From positions 159,334 through 223,333 of the forward strand of contig NZ_JAFFZM010000016.1 in NCBI RefSeq assembly GCF_017676345.1: DNA of 64,000 nt, read 5' to 3'. Of the stretch, positions 24,215-32,456 are shown piece by piece. The translations under genes were made by a program, and so were the position numbers. Each line of letters begins with the position of its first letter. Position 1 is the stretch's first letter. The notes under the pieces are model-generated. The model searched no databases. It worked only from the letters and a program-made list of their open reading frames with translations, and was not told the DNA's origin. The DNA is from Streptomyces smyrnaeus. Lineage in GTDB: Bacteria; Actinomycetota; Actinomycetes; Streptomycetales; Streptomycetaceae.

Positions 24215-24913
24215 CTAAGGCATCGGCCCGGTACCGCCCCGCCCCGTACCTCCCGCTCCCCGACTGCTGTCGCGCCCGAGCTCCCCCTCCCACCGCCGGT
24301 ACAGCTCGTGCGGCACCCCGGCCGCGTCCAGCACCCGACCGGCCACGAAGTCGACCAGGTCCTGGATGTGCCGGGCACCCGCGTAGAAGGCGGGCGAGGC
24401 GGGGAGCACGACGGCACCGGCCTCGTCCAGCGTCACCAGGTGCCGCAGCGTCTGGCCGTTGAGCGGGGTCTCGCGTACCGCGACGACGAGCGGGCGGCGC
24501 TCCTTGAGCGTCACACCGGCCGCGCGCTGCAGCAGGTCCTTCGACAGCCCCAGCGCCACCCCGGCCACGCACGCCGTACTCGCCGGAACCACCAGCATGC
24601 CCTTGACCGGGTACGAGCCGGACGACGGTCCCGCCGCCAGATCGCCAGGCGACCAGTGCCGCACCCGGGCCGGGTCCGCATCGAACGCGTCCGGGCTGCC
24701 GTCCGCGCCGCGGGCCAGCCAGCGGCGCAGGTCCTCCTCCGCGTGGGCGTCGCGGAAGGGATGACCGGTCTCGTCCAGGATCGTCAGCCGGGACGCCCGG
24801 CTCACGATGAGGTCCACATCCTCGCCCGCGTCCAGCAGCCCACGGAGGACCGCTGCCGCATAGGGCGTACCCGACGCCCCGGAAACCCCCACGACCCAGG
24901 GGACCCGTCCCAT
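24215..24913 (-). CDS. mqnM: UbiX-type flavin prenyltransferase (menaquinone)
   Basis: 232-residue flavin prenyltransferase that makes prenylated FMN for a UbiD-type decarboxylase. The FMN-binding opening is VGVSGASGTPYAAAVL, and the family core VVPASTACVAGVALGLSKDL, RAAGVTLKERRPLVVAVRETPLN is complete. The ATG at 24913 is preferred; GTG at 24922 is also possible. The partner UbiD (mqnL) and prenyltransferase (mqnP) lie about 3 kb upstream in the same direction. In the futalosine pathway the decarboxylation of the prenylated naphthoate needs this cofactor. The C-terminal ~20 residues are Gly-rich and variable. Confidence 0.88.
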   Translation of the reverse strand: MGRVPWVVGVSGASGTPYAAAVLRGLLDAGEDVDLIVSRASRLTILDETGHPFRDAHAEEDLRRWLARGADGSPDAFDADPARVRHWSPGDLAAGPSSGSYPVKGMLVVPASTACVAGVALGLSKDLLQRAAGVTLKERRPLVVAVRETPLNGQTLRHLVTLDEAGAVVLPASPAFYAGARHIQDLVDFVAGRVLDAAGVPHELYRRWEGELGRDSSRGAGGTGRGGTGPMP

Positions 24914-25088
24914 GTCACTCACACCGCCGACCCTACGTCCCGGCCGCGCACCGCCGCCGCACGCACCCTCGCGCCGCTCGCCGGGACCGGCCACGTCCCT
25001 GGCCGTGCGCGCTGCCGCCCGGCCGGTTCGTCCGCGCACCGGAACGATGCGTACGTCCGTGCGCGCGAGGACGCGTACGCTCTGAGGC

Positions 25089-26261
25089 ATGCGTGTCTCC
25101 CGCCCCAGCCACACCGCCGCGGCAGCAACGTGCGTGACCGTACTGGCCGTCGCCGTCACCGGCTGCTCACTCGCCGAGAAGGTGACCACGGGACTCAAGG
25201 TCAAGCACGCCTTCGAGAAGCTGGGCGAGCAGCCTGCGGCCTCCGTGCTGGTCTCCGTGGACGGCAACAGGGCCGAGGCCGAGAAGTTCCTGCGTGCCGC
25301 GGGTGCCGAGGACGACTCCTCGACCCGCCAGGCGGCCCGGCTGCTGACCCGGGGCGAACTCACCTTCGCCGTCGGCTCTGACCGGGAGGAGACCCCCCTC
25401 AAGGAGCTCAGCCGCTCCGAACGCCTCCGGTTCGCGACGGCCCTCAACTTCGGCGGCAGGGACGTGCTGGCGGCCAAGTCGGTGGAGGAGAAGCTCTACG
25501 TCCGGATGAACCTGCGCTCCCTCGTCGCGCAGACGGGCGGCTCGGCGGCGGACCGACAGCGCGCCCGCACCATCGTCGCCCTCGCCAAGGACCTGCCCAC
25601 CTCGCTCGGTTCGGCCAAGGACGCGCTCAAGGGCAAGTGGGTGGAGATCGACCCGGAGGCGTTCGACGACTTCGCACGGGCCGCGCAGCAGATCGCCGCC
25701 GAGGAGAAGAGGGGCGCGAAGAAGGGCGAGTTCGGCCGGCACGACCGCGGAGCCGCGGGCCCGGGCGGCTCCGAGCAGAGCGACGAGACCAGCAAGCGCC
25801 TGAGCCGGGCGACGGCGGCCGGCCGCGCGCTCAACGGGGAGTCCGAGCGGGAGTTCCTGGAGGGCCTGGAGAAGACCCTGGGCGAGCACGCCCGGTTCCG
25901 CAAGGCGGGCGAGTACGGCGGCGCCGAGCATGTGACGGTCTCCATGCCGGCACGCAGGGCCGCCCCCGACCTGTCGCGGGCGCTGGAGGCCCTGGGCGCC
26001 CGGCTGGACCCCGCGACGGTGCCCGACAAAACCGTCAGCGCCGACCTCCAGATCCGGCGCGGCCAGCTGACGGGCCTCACCGTCGACCTGGGGCAGTTCC
26101 TCAGCGGCAAGCGGGCCGAGAAGGTGGACCTCCCGCTGCGGATGGTCTTCGGCAGCGGCGACGCCGTCACCGTGCGGGCGCCCGACGGCGCACGGGAGCT
26201 GAAGCCGCAGGACCTGATGGCCGCCGTGATGTACGGCGCCCTGGGCACGGGCGGCATCTGA
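25089..26261 (+). CDS. Predicted lipoprotein, function unknown
   Basis: 390-residue secreted lipoprotein. The signal peptide MRVSRPSHTAAAATCVTVLA ends in the lipobox AVTGC, with the lipidated Cys at about 26. The mature part is charged and Ala-rich, with alpha-helical character and a hydrophilic Gly/Ser/Lys insertion near 215-245. It contains no other Cys and no motif that I recognise; the fold vaguely recalls LppX/LprG-like carriers (ELTFAVG, VSADLQIRRGQLTGLTVDL), which is only a suggestion. It is on the opposite strand from the menaquinone genes. A tandem-like TTyTCCGGGG pair lies after the stop (26298-26325). Confidence 0.8.
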   Translation: MRVSRPSHTAAAATCVTVLAVAVTGCSLAEKVTTGLKVKHAFEKLGEQPAASVLVSVDGNRAEAEKFLRAAGAEDDSSTRQAARLLTRGELTFAVGSDREETPLKELSRSERLRFATALNFGGRDVLAAKSVEEKLYVRMNLRSLVAQTGGSAADRQRARTIVALAKDLPTSLGSAKDALKGKWVEIDPEAFDDFARAAQQIAAEEKRGAKKGEFGRHDRGAAGPGGSEQSDETSKRLSRATAAGRALNGESEREFLEGLEKTLGEHARFRKAGEYGGAEHVTVSMPARRAAPDLSRALEALGARLDPATVPDKTVSADLQIRRGQLTGLTVDLGQFLSGKRAEKVDLPLRMVFGSGDAVTVRAPDGARELKPQDLMAAVMYGALGTGGI

Positions 26262-26416
26262 GGCATCCTGGAGACCAGGACGGTTCGCCGGCTGCCGGTT
26301 CTCCGGGGCGGCGGTTGTGGTTTTCCGGGGTGACGGGAACCGTCGGCGCACCGTGCGCCGTTGTAGAGCGTGACGAGGCATGTCCTGCCAGGGACGCTCT
26401 CGCGAGGGAGGCGAGC

Positions 26417-27031
26417 ATGGCGAAGGGCTCAGGGGGCACCGGCAGCACGGGCGGCGCCAAGGCGTTGGCGGCCGGGAAGCTGATCGTCGGCTGGGTGGCG
26501 CTGCTGTGGGTGCTGGAGGCCGTGGACCAGGCGTCGGGCAACGCGCTGGACTCCTTCGGCATACAGCCCCGCCGCGTCGGTGAGCTGGTGGATGTGATCC
26601 CCAGCGCCTTCATGCACTTCGGCTTCGAACATCTGATAGCCAATACGCTGCCGCTGCTGGTCCTCGGCTTTCTGGCGGCACTGCGCGGGGTGGGGCGCTT
26701 CCTCGTCGTCGCCGCGATCATCGTCGTGGTCAGCGGACTCGGTGTCTGGCTGATCGCCCCGGAGCACAGCAACACCGCCGGTGCCTCCGGCCTGATCTTC
26801 GGCCTCTTCGGCTATCTGCTGGCCCGCGGTTTCGTCGACCGCCGTATCACCGACGTCGCCCTCGGCACGGTCGTCGCCGTCTTCTACGGCTCCATCCTGT
26901 GGGGCGTCCTGCCCACCGACTCCGGCATCTCCTGGCAGGGCCACCTCTTCGGGCTGATCGGCGGCCTCCTCGCCGCCCGCCTCACCGCCGAACCCCGCCG
27001 CCTGGACGCGGGCAAACCAGCCTGGCACTGA
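26417..27031 (+). CDS. Rhomboid-family intramembrane serine protease
   Basis: 204-residue, six-helix rhomboid. The catalytic dyad is Ser124 in GASGLIFG and His176 in WQGHLFG. The upstream FEHLIANT supplies the oxyanion-side His and Asn (about 72 and 76). The first ~18 residues are a Gly-rich cytoplasmic lead. GAGGCGAGC precedes the ATG. It cuts transmembrane substrates within the membrane; the target is unknown. It converges on the Uma2 gene with only 21 bases between stops, which hold a 12-bp palindrome (27039-27050). Confidence 0.9.
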   Translation: MAKGSGGTGSTGGAKALAAGKLIVGWVALLWVLEAVDQASGNALDSFGIQPRRVGELVDVIPSAFMHFGFEHLIANTLPLLVLGFLAALRGVGRFLVVAAIIVVVSGLGVWLIAPEHSNTAGASGLIFGLFGYLLARGFVDRRITDVALGTVVAVFYGSILWGVLPTDSGISWQGHLFGLIGGLLAARLTAEPRRLDAGKPAWH

Positions 27032-27052
27032 CGCGGCTCCCGGCGCCGGGGG

Positions 27053-27631
27053 TCACATGTCCCGGCGCTGGATGCGGGTCTCCCGGTCGATGGGCAGCTC
27101 GTCCGTCTCGATCTTCGCCCTGCCGATCTCCAGGGCGACCTCGACCGGCTTGCCGTACGGGACGACGTCCCGGCCCCGGTAACCGTCCGGCCCCGGGTGC
27201 CACAGCATCGTGCACTCGGCCTGGTACGGATCGAAGATCAGATAGTGCGCGATCCCGCGCTGGGCGTACAGCCGGTCCTTGACGACGTAGTCGTGGCGCA
27301 CGCTGCTCGGCGAGACGACCTCGACAGCCAATTCGATCAGGTCGGGCGAGTAGGCGCTGAGGTTGCGGTCGGCCTCGACCCGCGGGACGAGGGCGAGGTC
27401 CGGGCAGAGCTCATCGTCGTCCCCGAAGACGAAGGTGACGTCCGAGACCGGCCGCCACTCGCCTCCGAGCTGCCTCAGCGCTGCCTGGATCTGGAAGATC
27501 GTCTCGCCGTGAAACGGCCTGACCGGACTCATCATGATGTTGCCCCCCACGATTTCCGTCCGGTAGCCCGGGAACCGGTCTTCCAGACGGCTGAGCTGCG
27601 AGTGCAGGCGGTCGGTCTCCGAGCTCATCAC
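27053..27631 (-). CDS. Uma2-family (DUF820) endonuclease-like protein
   Basis: 192-residue protein of the Uma2/DUF820 family, which has a restriction-endonuclease-like fold. The typical segments are present: YRTEIVGGNIMMSP near the N-terminus, CPDLALVPR, and the core LIELAVEVVSPSSVRHDYVVKDRLYAQRGIAHYLIFDP with the E-V-x-S...D..K pattern of the nuclease fold. These genes are common and multicopy in Streptomyces and cyanobacteria; their cellular target is not known. GTG 27631 with GGGAG upstream is the likely start. It lies 45 bases after mqnP in the same direction. Confidence 0.85.
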   Translation of the reverse strand: MMSSETDRLHSQLSRLEDRFPGYRTEIVGGNIMMSPVRPFHGETIFQIQAALRQLGGEWRPVSDVTFVFGDDDELCPDLALVPRVEADRNLSAYSPDLIELAVEVVSPSSVRHDYVVKDRLYAQRGIAHYLIFDPYQAECTMLWHPGPDGYRGRDVVPYGKPVEVALEIGRAKIETDELPIDRETRIQRRDM

Positions 27632-27676
27632 GGCGCTCTCCCTTCCCTGCTCCCGATGGTAGAGGGGGCAGGCTAC

Positions 27677-28597
27677 TCAGACGCTGAATCCGCGCACCGC
27701 CAGATCGAGCAGGGCACACCCGAACAGGGCAATCCCGATGAAGCTGTTGACCTGGAAGAAGGCGCGGTTGAGGCGGGAGAGGTCGTGGGGGCGGACGATG
27801 GTGTGCTCGTAGACGAAGGCGACCGCGACGATCAGCAGGCCGAGCCAGTAGAAGACGCCCGCGTCGGTGACCAGGCCGAAGGCGAGCAGCAGGCCCGTGG
27901 TGACCAGATGGGCGGCGCGGGTGGCGTGGATGGCCGCCGCGGTGCCGAAGCGGGCGGGCACCGACTTGACCCCGTTGGCGCGGTCGGCCGTCACGTCCTG
28001 GCAGGCGTAGATCAGGTCGAAGCCGCCGATCCAGATGCCCACGGCCAGCCCGAGGAGCACGGCGTGCCACGACCAGGCGCCGGTGACGGCGATCCAGGCG
28101 CCGGTGGGCCCGATGGCCTGGGCCAGCCCCAGGATGGCGTGCGGGTAGTTGGTGAACCGCTTCCCGTACGGGTAGACGACCATCGGGAGGACGGCGAGCG
28201 GCGCCAGGGCGAGGCACAGCGGATTGAGCAGGGCCGCGGCGCCCACAAAGACCACGAGGGCGACGACGGCACCCGTCCAGGCCGTGCGGACGGACACCGC
28301 GCCGGTGACCAGCTCGCGCCCGGCGGTGCGCGGGTTACGGGCGTCGATCTCGCGGTCGATGATCCGGTTGGCGGCCATCGCGAACGTCCGCATGCCCACC
28401 ATGGCGACGGTCACCAGGAACAGCTGCCACCAGTGCACGCTGCGGCTGTCGCGGTACATCGCGGTGAGTGCGGCGATGTAGGCGAACGGCAGCGCGAAGA
28501 CCGAGTGCTCGATGACCACCAGGCGGAGGAAGGCCCGCACCCGGCCGATGTCCGCGCCCGGACCGGGCCCGAGCACTCCCTCAGCTGTGCTGCTCAC
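27677..28597 (-). CDS. mqnP: UbiA-type prenyltransferase of futalosine-pathway menaquinone synthesis
   Basis: 306-residue, multi-helix membrane prenyltransferase. The first Asp-rich motif is NRIIDREIDARNPRTAGR (about 78-95), and the second is DLIYACQDVTADRANGVKSVP (about 194-214). Both bind Mg-diphosphate. It attaches the polyprenyl chain to the naphthoate ring precursor. The GTG start is supported by position. It follows mqnL after 48 bases in the same direction and is the middle of the set with UbiX-type mqnM. Assignment to menaquinone rather than heme O or ubiquinone rests on the sequence and these neighbours. Confidence 0.88.
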   Translation of the reverse strand: MSSTAEGVLGPGPGADIGRVRAFLRLVVIEHSVFALPFAYIAALTAMYRDSRSVHWWQLFLVTVAMVGMRTFAMAANRIIDREIDARNPRTAGRELVTGAVSVRTAWTGAVVALVVFVGAAALLNPLCLALAPLAVLPMVVYPYGKRFTNYPHAILGLAQAIGPTGAWIAVTGAWSWHAVLLGLAVGIWIGGFDLIYACQDVTADRANGVKSVPARFGTAAAIHATRAAHLVTTGLLLAFGLVTDAGVFYWLGLLIVAVAFVYEHTIVRPHDLSRLNRAFFQVNSFIGIALFGCALLDLAVRGFSV

Positions 28598-28646
28598 GCG
28601 TCTCTCCGTTCGCCTCTTTCGACCTCCGGCCGGGGGTACCCGCGGT

Positions 28647-30098
28647 TCACAGGCCGTACTCCTTCCAGCGGCGGCTCACCAGCTCGGCCACCCGCGGGTC
28701 CGACTCGACCATCTCCGGCCAGCCCCCGTCGCGCGTGTAGCCCTCCTCGGGCAGCTTGCGGGTGGCGTCGATGCCCGCCTTGCCGCCCCAGAACTGCTGG
28801 TAGGAGGCGTGGTCGAGATGGTCGACGGGGCCCTCGACCACCGTCAGGTCACGCGCGTAGTCCACATTGCCCAGCGCCCGCCAGGACACCTCGTGCAGGT
28901 TCCGCACATCGCAGTCCTTGTCCACGATCACGATGAGCTTGGTCAGCGACATCATGTGCGCGCCCCAGATGGCGTGCATGACCTTCTGCGCATGCTTGGG
29001 GTACCGCTTGTCGATGGCGACGATCGCGCAGTTGTGGAAGCCGCCCGACTCCGGCAGGTGGTAGTCGACGATGTCGGGGACGACGACCTTCAGCAGCGGC
29101 AGGAAGAACCGCTCGGTGGCCCGGCCCAGCGGCCCGTCCTCGGTCGGCGGCCGGCCCACCACGATGGACTGCAGCAGCGGGCGCTTCCGTGTCGTCACAC
29201 AGTCGATGGTCAGCGCCGGGAACGGCTCCTGCGGCGTGTAGAAGCCGGTGTGGTCGCCGAACGGGCCCTCCGGCCGCATCTCGCCCGGCTCCAGCCAGCC
29301 CTCCAGTACGACCTCGGCCGCGGCGGGCACCTGGAGCGGGACCGTCTTGCAGTCGACCATCTCGACGCGCTTGCCCTGCAGGAAGCCCGCCAGCAGATAC
29401 TCGTCGATGTCGGCGGGCAGCGGGGCCGTGGACGCGTAGGTGACGGCGGGCGGGCAGCCGAAGGCGATGGCGACGGGCAGCTTCTCGCCGCGCCGGGCGG
29501 CGACCTGGTAGTGGTTGCGGCTGTCCTTGTGGATCTGCCAGTGCATCCCGATGGTGCGGCGGTCGTGCCGCTGGAGCCGGTAGAGGCCCAGGTTCCGTAC
29601 GCCGGTGTCGGGGTCCTTGGTGTGGGTGAGGCCCAGGTTGAAGAACGAGCCGCCGTCCTTGGGCCAGGTGAACAGCGCGGGCAGCCGGTCCAGGTCCACC
29701 TCGTCGCCCTGCTGGACGACCTCCTGGACGGGCGCGTCCTTCACCTTCTTCGGCGGTACGTGCGTCATCGCGCCGAGCTTTCCGAACGCCTCCCGGAAGC
29801 CGACGAAGCCCTGCGGCAGCTCGGGCTTGAGCAGACCGCCGATCTTCTCGCTGATCTCGTCGTAGGAGGCCAGGCCGAGCGCCTTGAGCAGGCGCCGGTC
29901 GGTGCCGAAGACGTTCATGGCCAGCGGCAGGTCCGAGCCCTTGACGTTCTCGAACAGCAGCGCGGGGCCACCGGCCTTGTTCACCCGGTCGACGATTTCC
30001 CCGACCTCCAGCCGGGGATCGACCTCGGCCTTGACCCGTACGAGATCGCGGTCACGCTCCAGGGCCCGCAGGAGCGAGCGGAGATCGTCGTATGCCAT
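28647..30098 (-). CDS. mqnL: UbiD-type decarboxylase of menaquinone synthesis
   Basis: 483-residue prenylated-FMN-dependent decarboxylase of the UbiD family. Family motifs include MAYDDLRSLLRALERDRDLV at the N-terminus, HWQIHKDSRNHY (substrate/cofactor region), PEGPFGDHTGFYTP with the catalytic acid, and VDKDCDVRNLHEVSWR. It removes the carboxylate of the 6-amino-6-deoxyfutalosine-derived naphthoate. The ATG at 30098 matches the family start; the longer open frame upstream is not supported. It begins the minus-strand run mqnL-mqnP-uma2. Confidence 0.9.
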   Translation of the reverse strand: MAYDDLRSLLRALERDRDLVRVKAEVDPRLEVGEIVDRVNKAGGPALLFENVKGSDLPLAMNVFGTDRRLLKALGLASYDEISEKIGGLLKPELPQGFVGFREAFGKLGAMTHVPPKKVKDAPVQEVVQQGDEVDLDRLPALFTWPKDGGSFFNLGLTHTKDPDTGVRNLGLYRLQRHDRRTIGMHWQIHKDSRNHYQVAARRGEKLPVAIAFGCPPAVTYASTAPLPADIDEYLLAGFLQGKRVEMVDCKTVPLQVPAAAEVVLEGWLEPGEMRPEGPFGDHTGFYTPQEPFPALTIDCVTTRKRPLLQSIVVGRPPTEDGPLGRATERFFLPLLKVVVPDIVDYHLPESGGFHNCAIVAIDKRYPKHAQKVMHAIWGAHMMSLTKLIVIVDKDCDVRNLHEVSWRALGNVDYARDLTVVEGPVDHLDHASYQQFWGGKAGIDATRKLPEEGYTRDGGWPEMVESDPRVAELVSRRWKEYGL

Positions 30099-30241
30099 AC
30101 GCCTCAGTATCCTCCCCGATGTCCGCGGCCTGAGCGCCGGGGGTTTGTCCCGGACCATTACGCTGGCCCCGTGGGGACCCGCGAGTCGGGCCCCCGTCCC
30201 GCATCCGTCCGGCGGCATCTCGCACCCAGGGGGCGTTCCGC

Positions 30242-30661
30242 GTGATCATCAGGCTCTTGCCCTTTCTTCTGATCCTCGCCCTGTGGATCTACGCCTTCAT
30301 CGACTGCCTGAACACCCCGGAGAACGAGGTGCGCAAGCTGCCGAAGGTGGTGTGGGTCATCATCATCCTGCTGTTCGGCCAGGTTCTGCTGGGACCCATC
30401 GCCTGGTTGGTGGTGGGGCGCCCGCGCCGGAACGCGCCGTACGGCGCGGTGCGCGCCGATGAGCGCAGGTGGGTCGCACCGGACGACAACCCGGACTTCC
30501 TCAAGTCCCTGGGCGAGTCCCCTGCGGGGGGCCGGCCGACGGATGAGGCGGAGCCGCCCCGCGCGGAGCCGCCCGATGCGGAACCGCCCCGTGCGGAGCC
30601 GCCCCGCGCGGACCGCCCTGATGAGGAGCTCCGCAATCGACGGGACGCCGACGAGGGCTGA
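30242..30661 (+). CDS. Small membrane protein with PLD nuclease N-terminal-type domain
   Basis: 139-residue protein. Two transmembrane helices (LLPFLLILALWIYAFIDCL and VVWVIIILLFGQVLLGPIAWLVVG) match the PLDc_N family, named for its place at the N-terminus of cardiolipin-synthase-like proteins. No phospholipase domain follows. The cytoplasmic tail has Pro/Glu/Arg repeats (AEPPRAEPPDAEPPRAEPP). GTG 30242 follows a G-rich ribosome-binding region. Such proteins are common in Streptomyces, and their function is unknown. Confidence 0.8.
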   Translation: MIIRLLPFLLILALWIYAFIDCLNTPENEVRKLPKVVWVIIILLFGQVLLGPIAWLVVGRPRRNAPYGAVRADERRWVAPDDNPDFLKSLGESPAGGRPTDEAEPPRAEPPDAEPPRAEPPRADRPDEELRNRRDADEG

Positions 30662-30715
30662 CCCGGGCGTGCCGCCGTTGCGGCGACAGAAGTTCGCGGC
30701 AGGGGCAGGTGCAGC

Positions 30716-31297
30716 TCAGCTCGGAGAGAGTGCGTACTCGGCGCGGAGTTCCGCGAAGCGGGCCGGGGTCCAGGTGGACCAGTCCGTCGGGCGGCCCCGC
30801 AGTTCCTCGCCCAGCAGTTCGAAGTGCTGGTGCCAGTCGGCGAGGGCCGCCGGGAGCGTTTCGACGTCCCCCGTGAAGTCGTTGCGGAAGCGCACCCGGG
30901 TGCGGTCGTCGTCGAGCGTGCCGCGCAGGGTGAAGCCGAAGGAGCCGCGTCCGTCGACCGTGTACTCGGCGAGTCGTCGCCGCGACCAGGCGGTGATCCT
31001 CCCGGGCGTGGCGAAGCCCTCGTCGGAGGCGGGGCCGCCCTCCCGCAGGGCTCCCCGCGGGCCGCGGTTCAGCCAGCGCAGCGTGACAGCTCCACCGGGG
31101 CCCGGTTCGAACGGATCGGCGGCGGCCAGCCACCCCCGCAGCCCGGCGGGGGTGGCGACAGCCGCCCAGACGCTCTCCAGCGGATGCGGGAAGGACAGCT
31201 CGAAGCCGATCGTGTGCGCCGCACCGTCTGCGCTGCTGCGCGCGGTGCCGTGCGGGATGTCGTAGGAGAGGGCCCGCGGCCGGCTTTCGGTGCTCAT
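30716..31297 (-). CDS. SRPBCC/START-like domain protein
   Basis: 193-residue protein of the SRPBCC (Bet v1/AHSA1-like) superfamily. It has the opening strand TIGFELSFPHPLESVWAAVA, the WLAAADPFEPGPGGAVTLRW region, GEGSFGF-like strand GRGSFGFTLRGTLDDDRTRV and a long C-terminal helix ending ADWHQHFELLGEELRG. These proteins bind hydrophobic ligands in a deep cavity, and no catalytic residues can be assigned. It lies 40 bases after ccsB in the same direction and may be co-transcribed, but a role in cytochrome maturation is not known. Confidence 0.8.
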   Translation of the reverse strand: MSTESRPRALSYDIPHGTARSSADGAAHTIGFELSFPHPLESVWAAVATPAGLRGWLAAADPFEPGPGGAVTLRWLNRGPRGALREGGPASDEGFATPGRITAWSRRRLAEYTVDGRGSFGFTLRGTLDDDRTRVRFRNDFTGDVETLPAALADWHQHFELLGEELRGRPTDWSTWTPARFAELRAEYALSPS

Positions 31298-31337
31298 AGC
31301 TCCGCCTTCGTCGCTCGCCCGGGTATCGGCGGGTGTG

Positions 31338-32456
31338 TCAGACGCCCGCGTACGAGTGCTTGCCGTTGAAGAAGATGTTGACGCCGTAGTAGTTGAACAG
31401 GAAGCAGGCGAAGGCGAGAAGCGCGAGGTACGCCGCCTTACGGCCCTTCCAGCCCGCTGTGGCGCGCGCGTGCAGGTAGCAAGCGTAGGCGACCCAGGTG
31501 ATGAACGACCAGACCTCCTTGGGGTCCCAGCCCCAGTAGCGACCCCAGGCGTCGCCCGCCCAGATGGCGCCCGCGACGATGGTGAAGGTCCAGAAGGGGA
31601 AGACGGTCGCGTTGATCCGGTAGGCGAACTTGTCCAGCGAGTTCGCCGAGGGCAGCCGCTCCATGATCGAGGAGCGCAGCTTCCCGGGCTTGCGGCCGGC
31701 CAGCAGATGCGTCTCGTAGGCGTCGCGGAACAGGTAGAGCGCGGAGGCGACGAAGCCGAGGTAGAGCAGCGCGCCGCAGATGATGGCCAGCGAGACGTGG
31801 ATCCACAGCCAGTAGGAGTGGAGCGCGGGGACGAGCTGGTCGCTGTCGGTGTACAGGACGGTGACGGCCAGGCCGAGGTCCAGCAGGACGGTGGTGACCA
31901 GCGGCAGCCCGATCCAGCGGACGTTCTTCTTGGCCAGCAGGAAGCCCAGGTAGGCGCCGACGGCCACCATCGAGAAGGCCGTCGAGAACTCGTACATGTT
32001 GCCCCAGGGGGCACGCTGCACCGACAGCGAGCGGGTCAGCACCCCGGCGAAGTGCAGCAGGAACGCCAGCACCGTGAGGGAGACGGCGATCCGCCCGTAC
32101 ATGTCGCCCTGCTCGTCGCCAGCCGCCGCGCCGGGGCCGTCGGGCAGCTCGCCGCGGCGACCGTTGCCGGAGCGGGTGACGATCTTCGGCGGGGCGGGCT
32201 TCTCCAGCACCGCCGTGCTGCCGCCCTTCGCCTCGGCACGGACGGCGGCGCCGCCCTCCTGGGCCGGAACGGCGGTCCCGGCCGTGGGCTGCTTCGTCAG
32301 CGCGGCGGCCGTACGGCCGACCTTGCTGCGGGAGCCGAACGTCCATTCGGCGATGTAGGCGAAGAAGGCCAGTACGTAGACGGCCATCGCCGAGTAGATC
32401 AGATAGTTGCTGATCTGGGCGAGCTGCTCGTTGGGGTCGGCTGCGAGGAGGTTCAC
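31338..32456 (-). CDS. ccsB: CcsB/ResC cytochrome c heme-lyase subunit (CcsA-like)
   Basis: 372-residue multi-helix membrane protein of the CcsA family, the heme-handling half of System II cytochrome c synthetase. The Trp-rich heme-presenting motif WGRYWGWDPKEVWSFITWV is near 300-320, with conserved His in LHSYWLWIHVS and FLLHFAGVL. A hydrophilic insertion (about 45-110) follows the first helix, as in actinobacteria. The GTG start overlaps the resB stop (GTGA at 32453-32456). With ResB it exports heme and joins it to apocytochrome c outside the membrane, feeding the bc1-aa3 chain. An older ResC name is used in Bacillus. Confidence 0.92.
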   Translation of the reverse strand: MNLLAADPNEQLAQISNYLIYSAMAVYVLAFFAYIAEWTFGSRSKVGRTAAALTKQPTAGTAVPAQEGGAAVRAEAKGGSTAVLEKPAPPKIVTRSGNGRRGELPDGPGAAAGDEQGDMYGRIAVSLTVLAFLLHFAGVLTRSLSVQRAPWGNMYEFSTAFSMVAVGAYLGFLLAKKNVRWIGLPLVTTVLLDLGLAVTVLYTDSDQLVPALHSYWLWIHVSLAIICGALLYLGFVASALYLFRDAYETHLLAGRKPGKLRSSIMERLPSANSLDKFAYRINATVFPFWTFTIVAGAIWAGDAWGRYWGWDPKEVWSFITWVAYACYLHARATAGWKGRKAAYLALLAFACFLFNYYGVNIFFNGKHSYAGV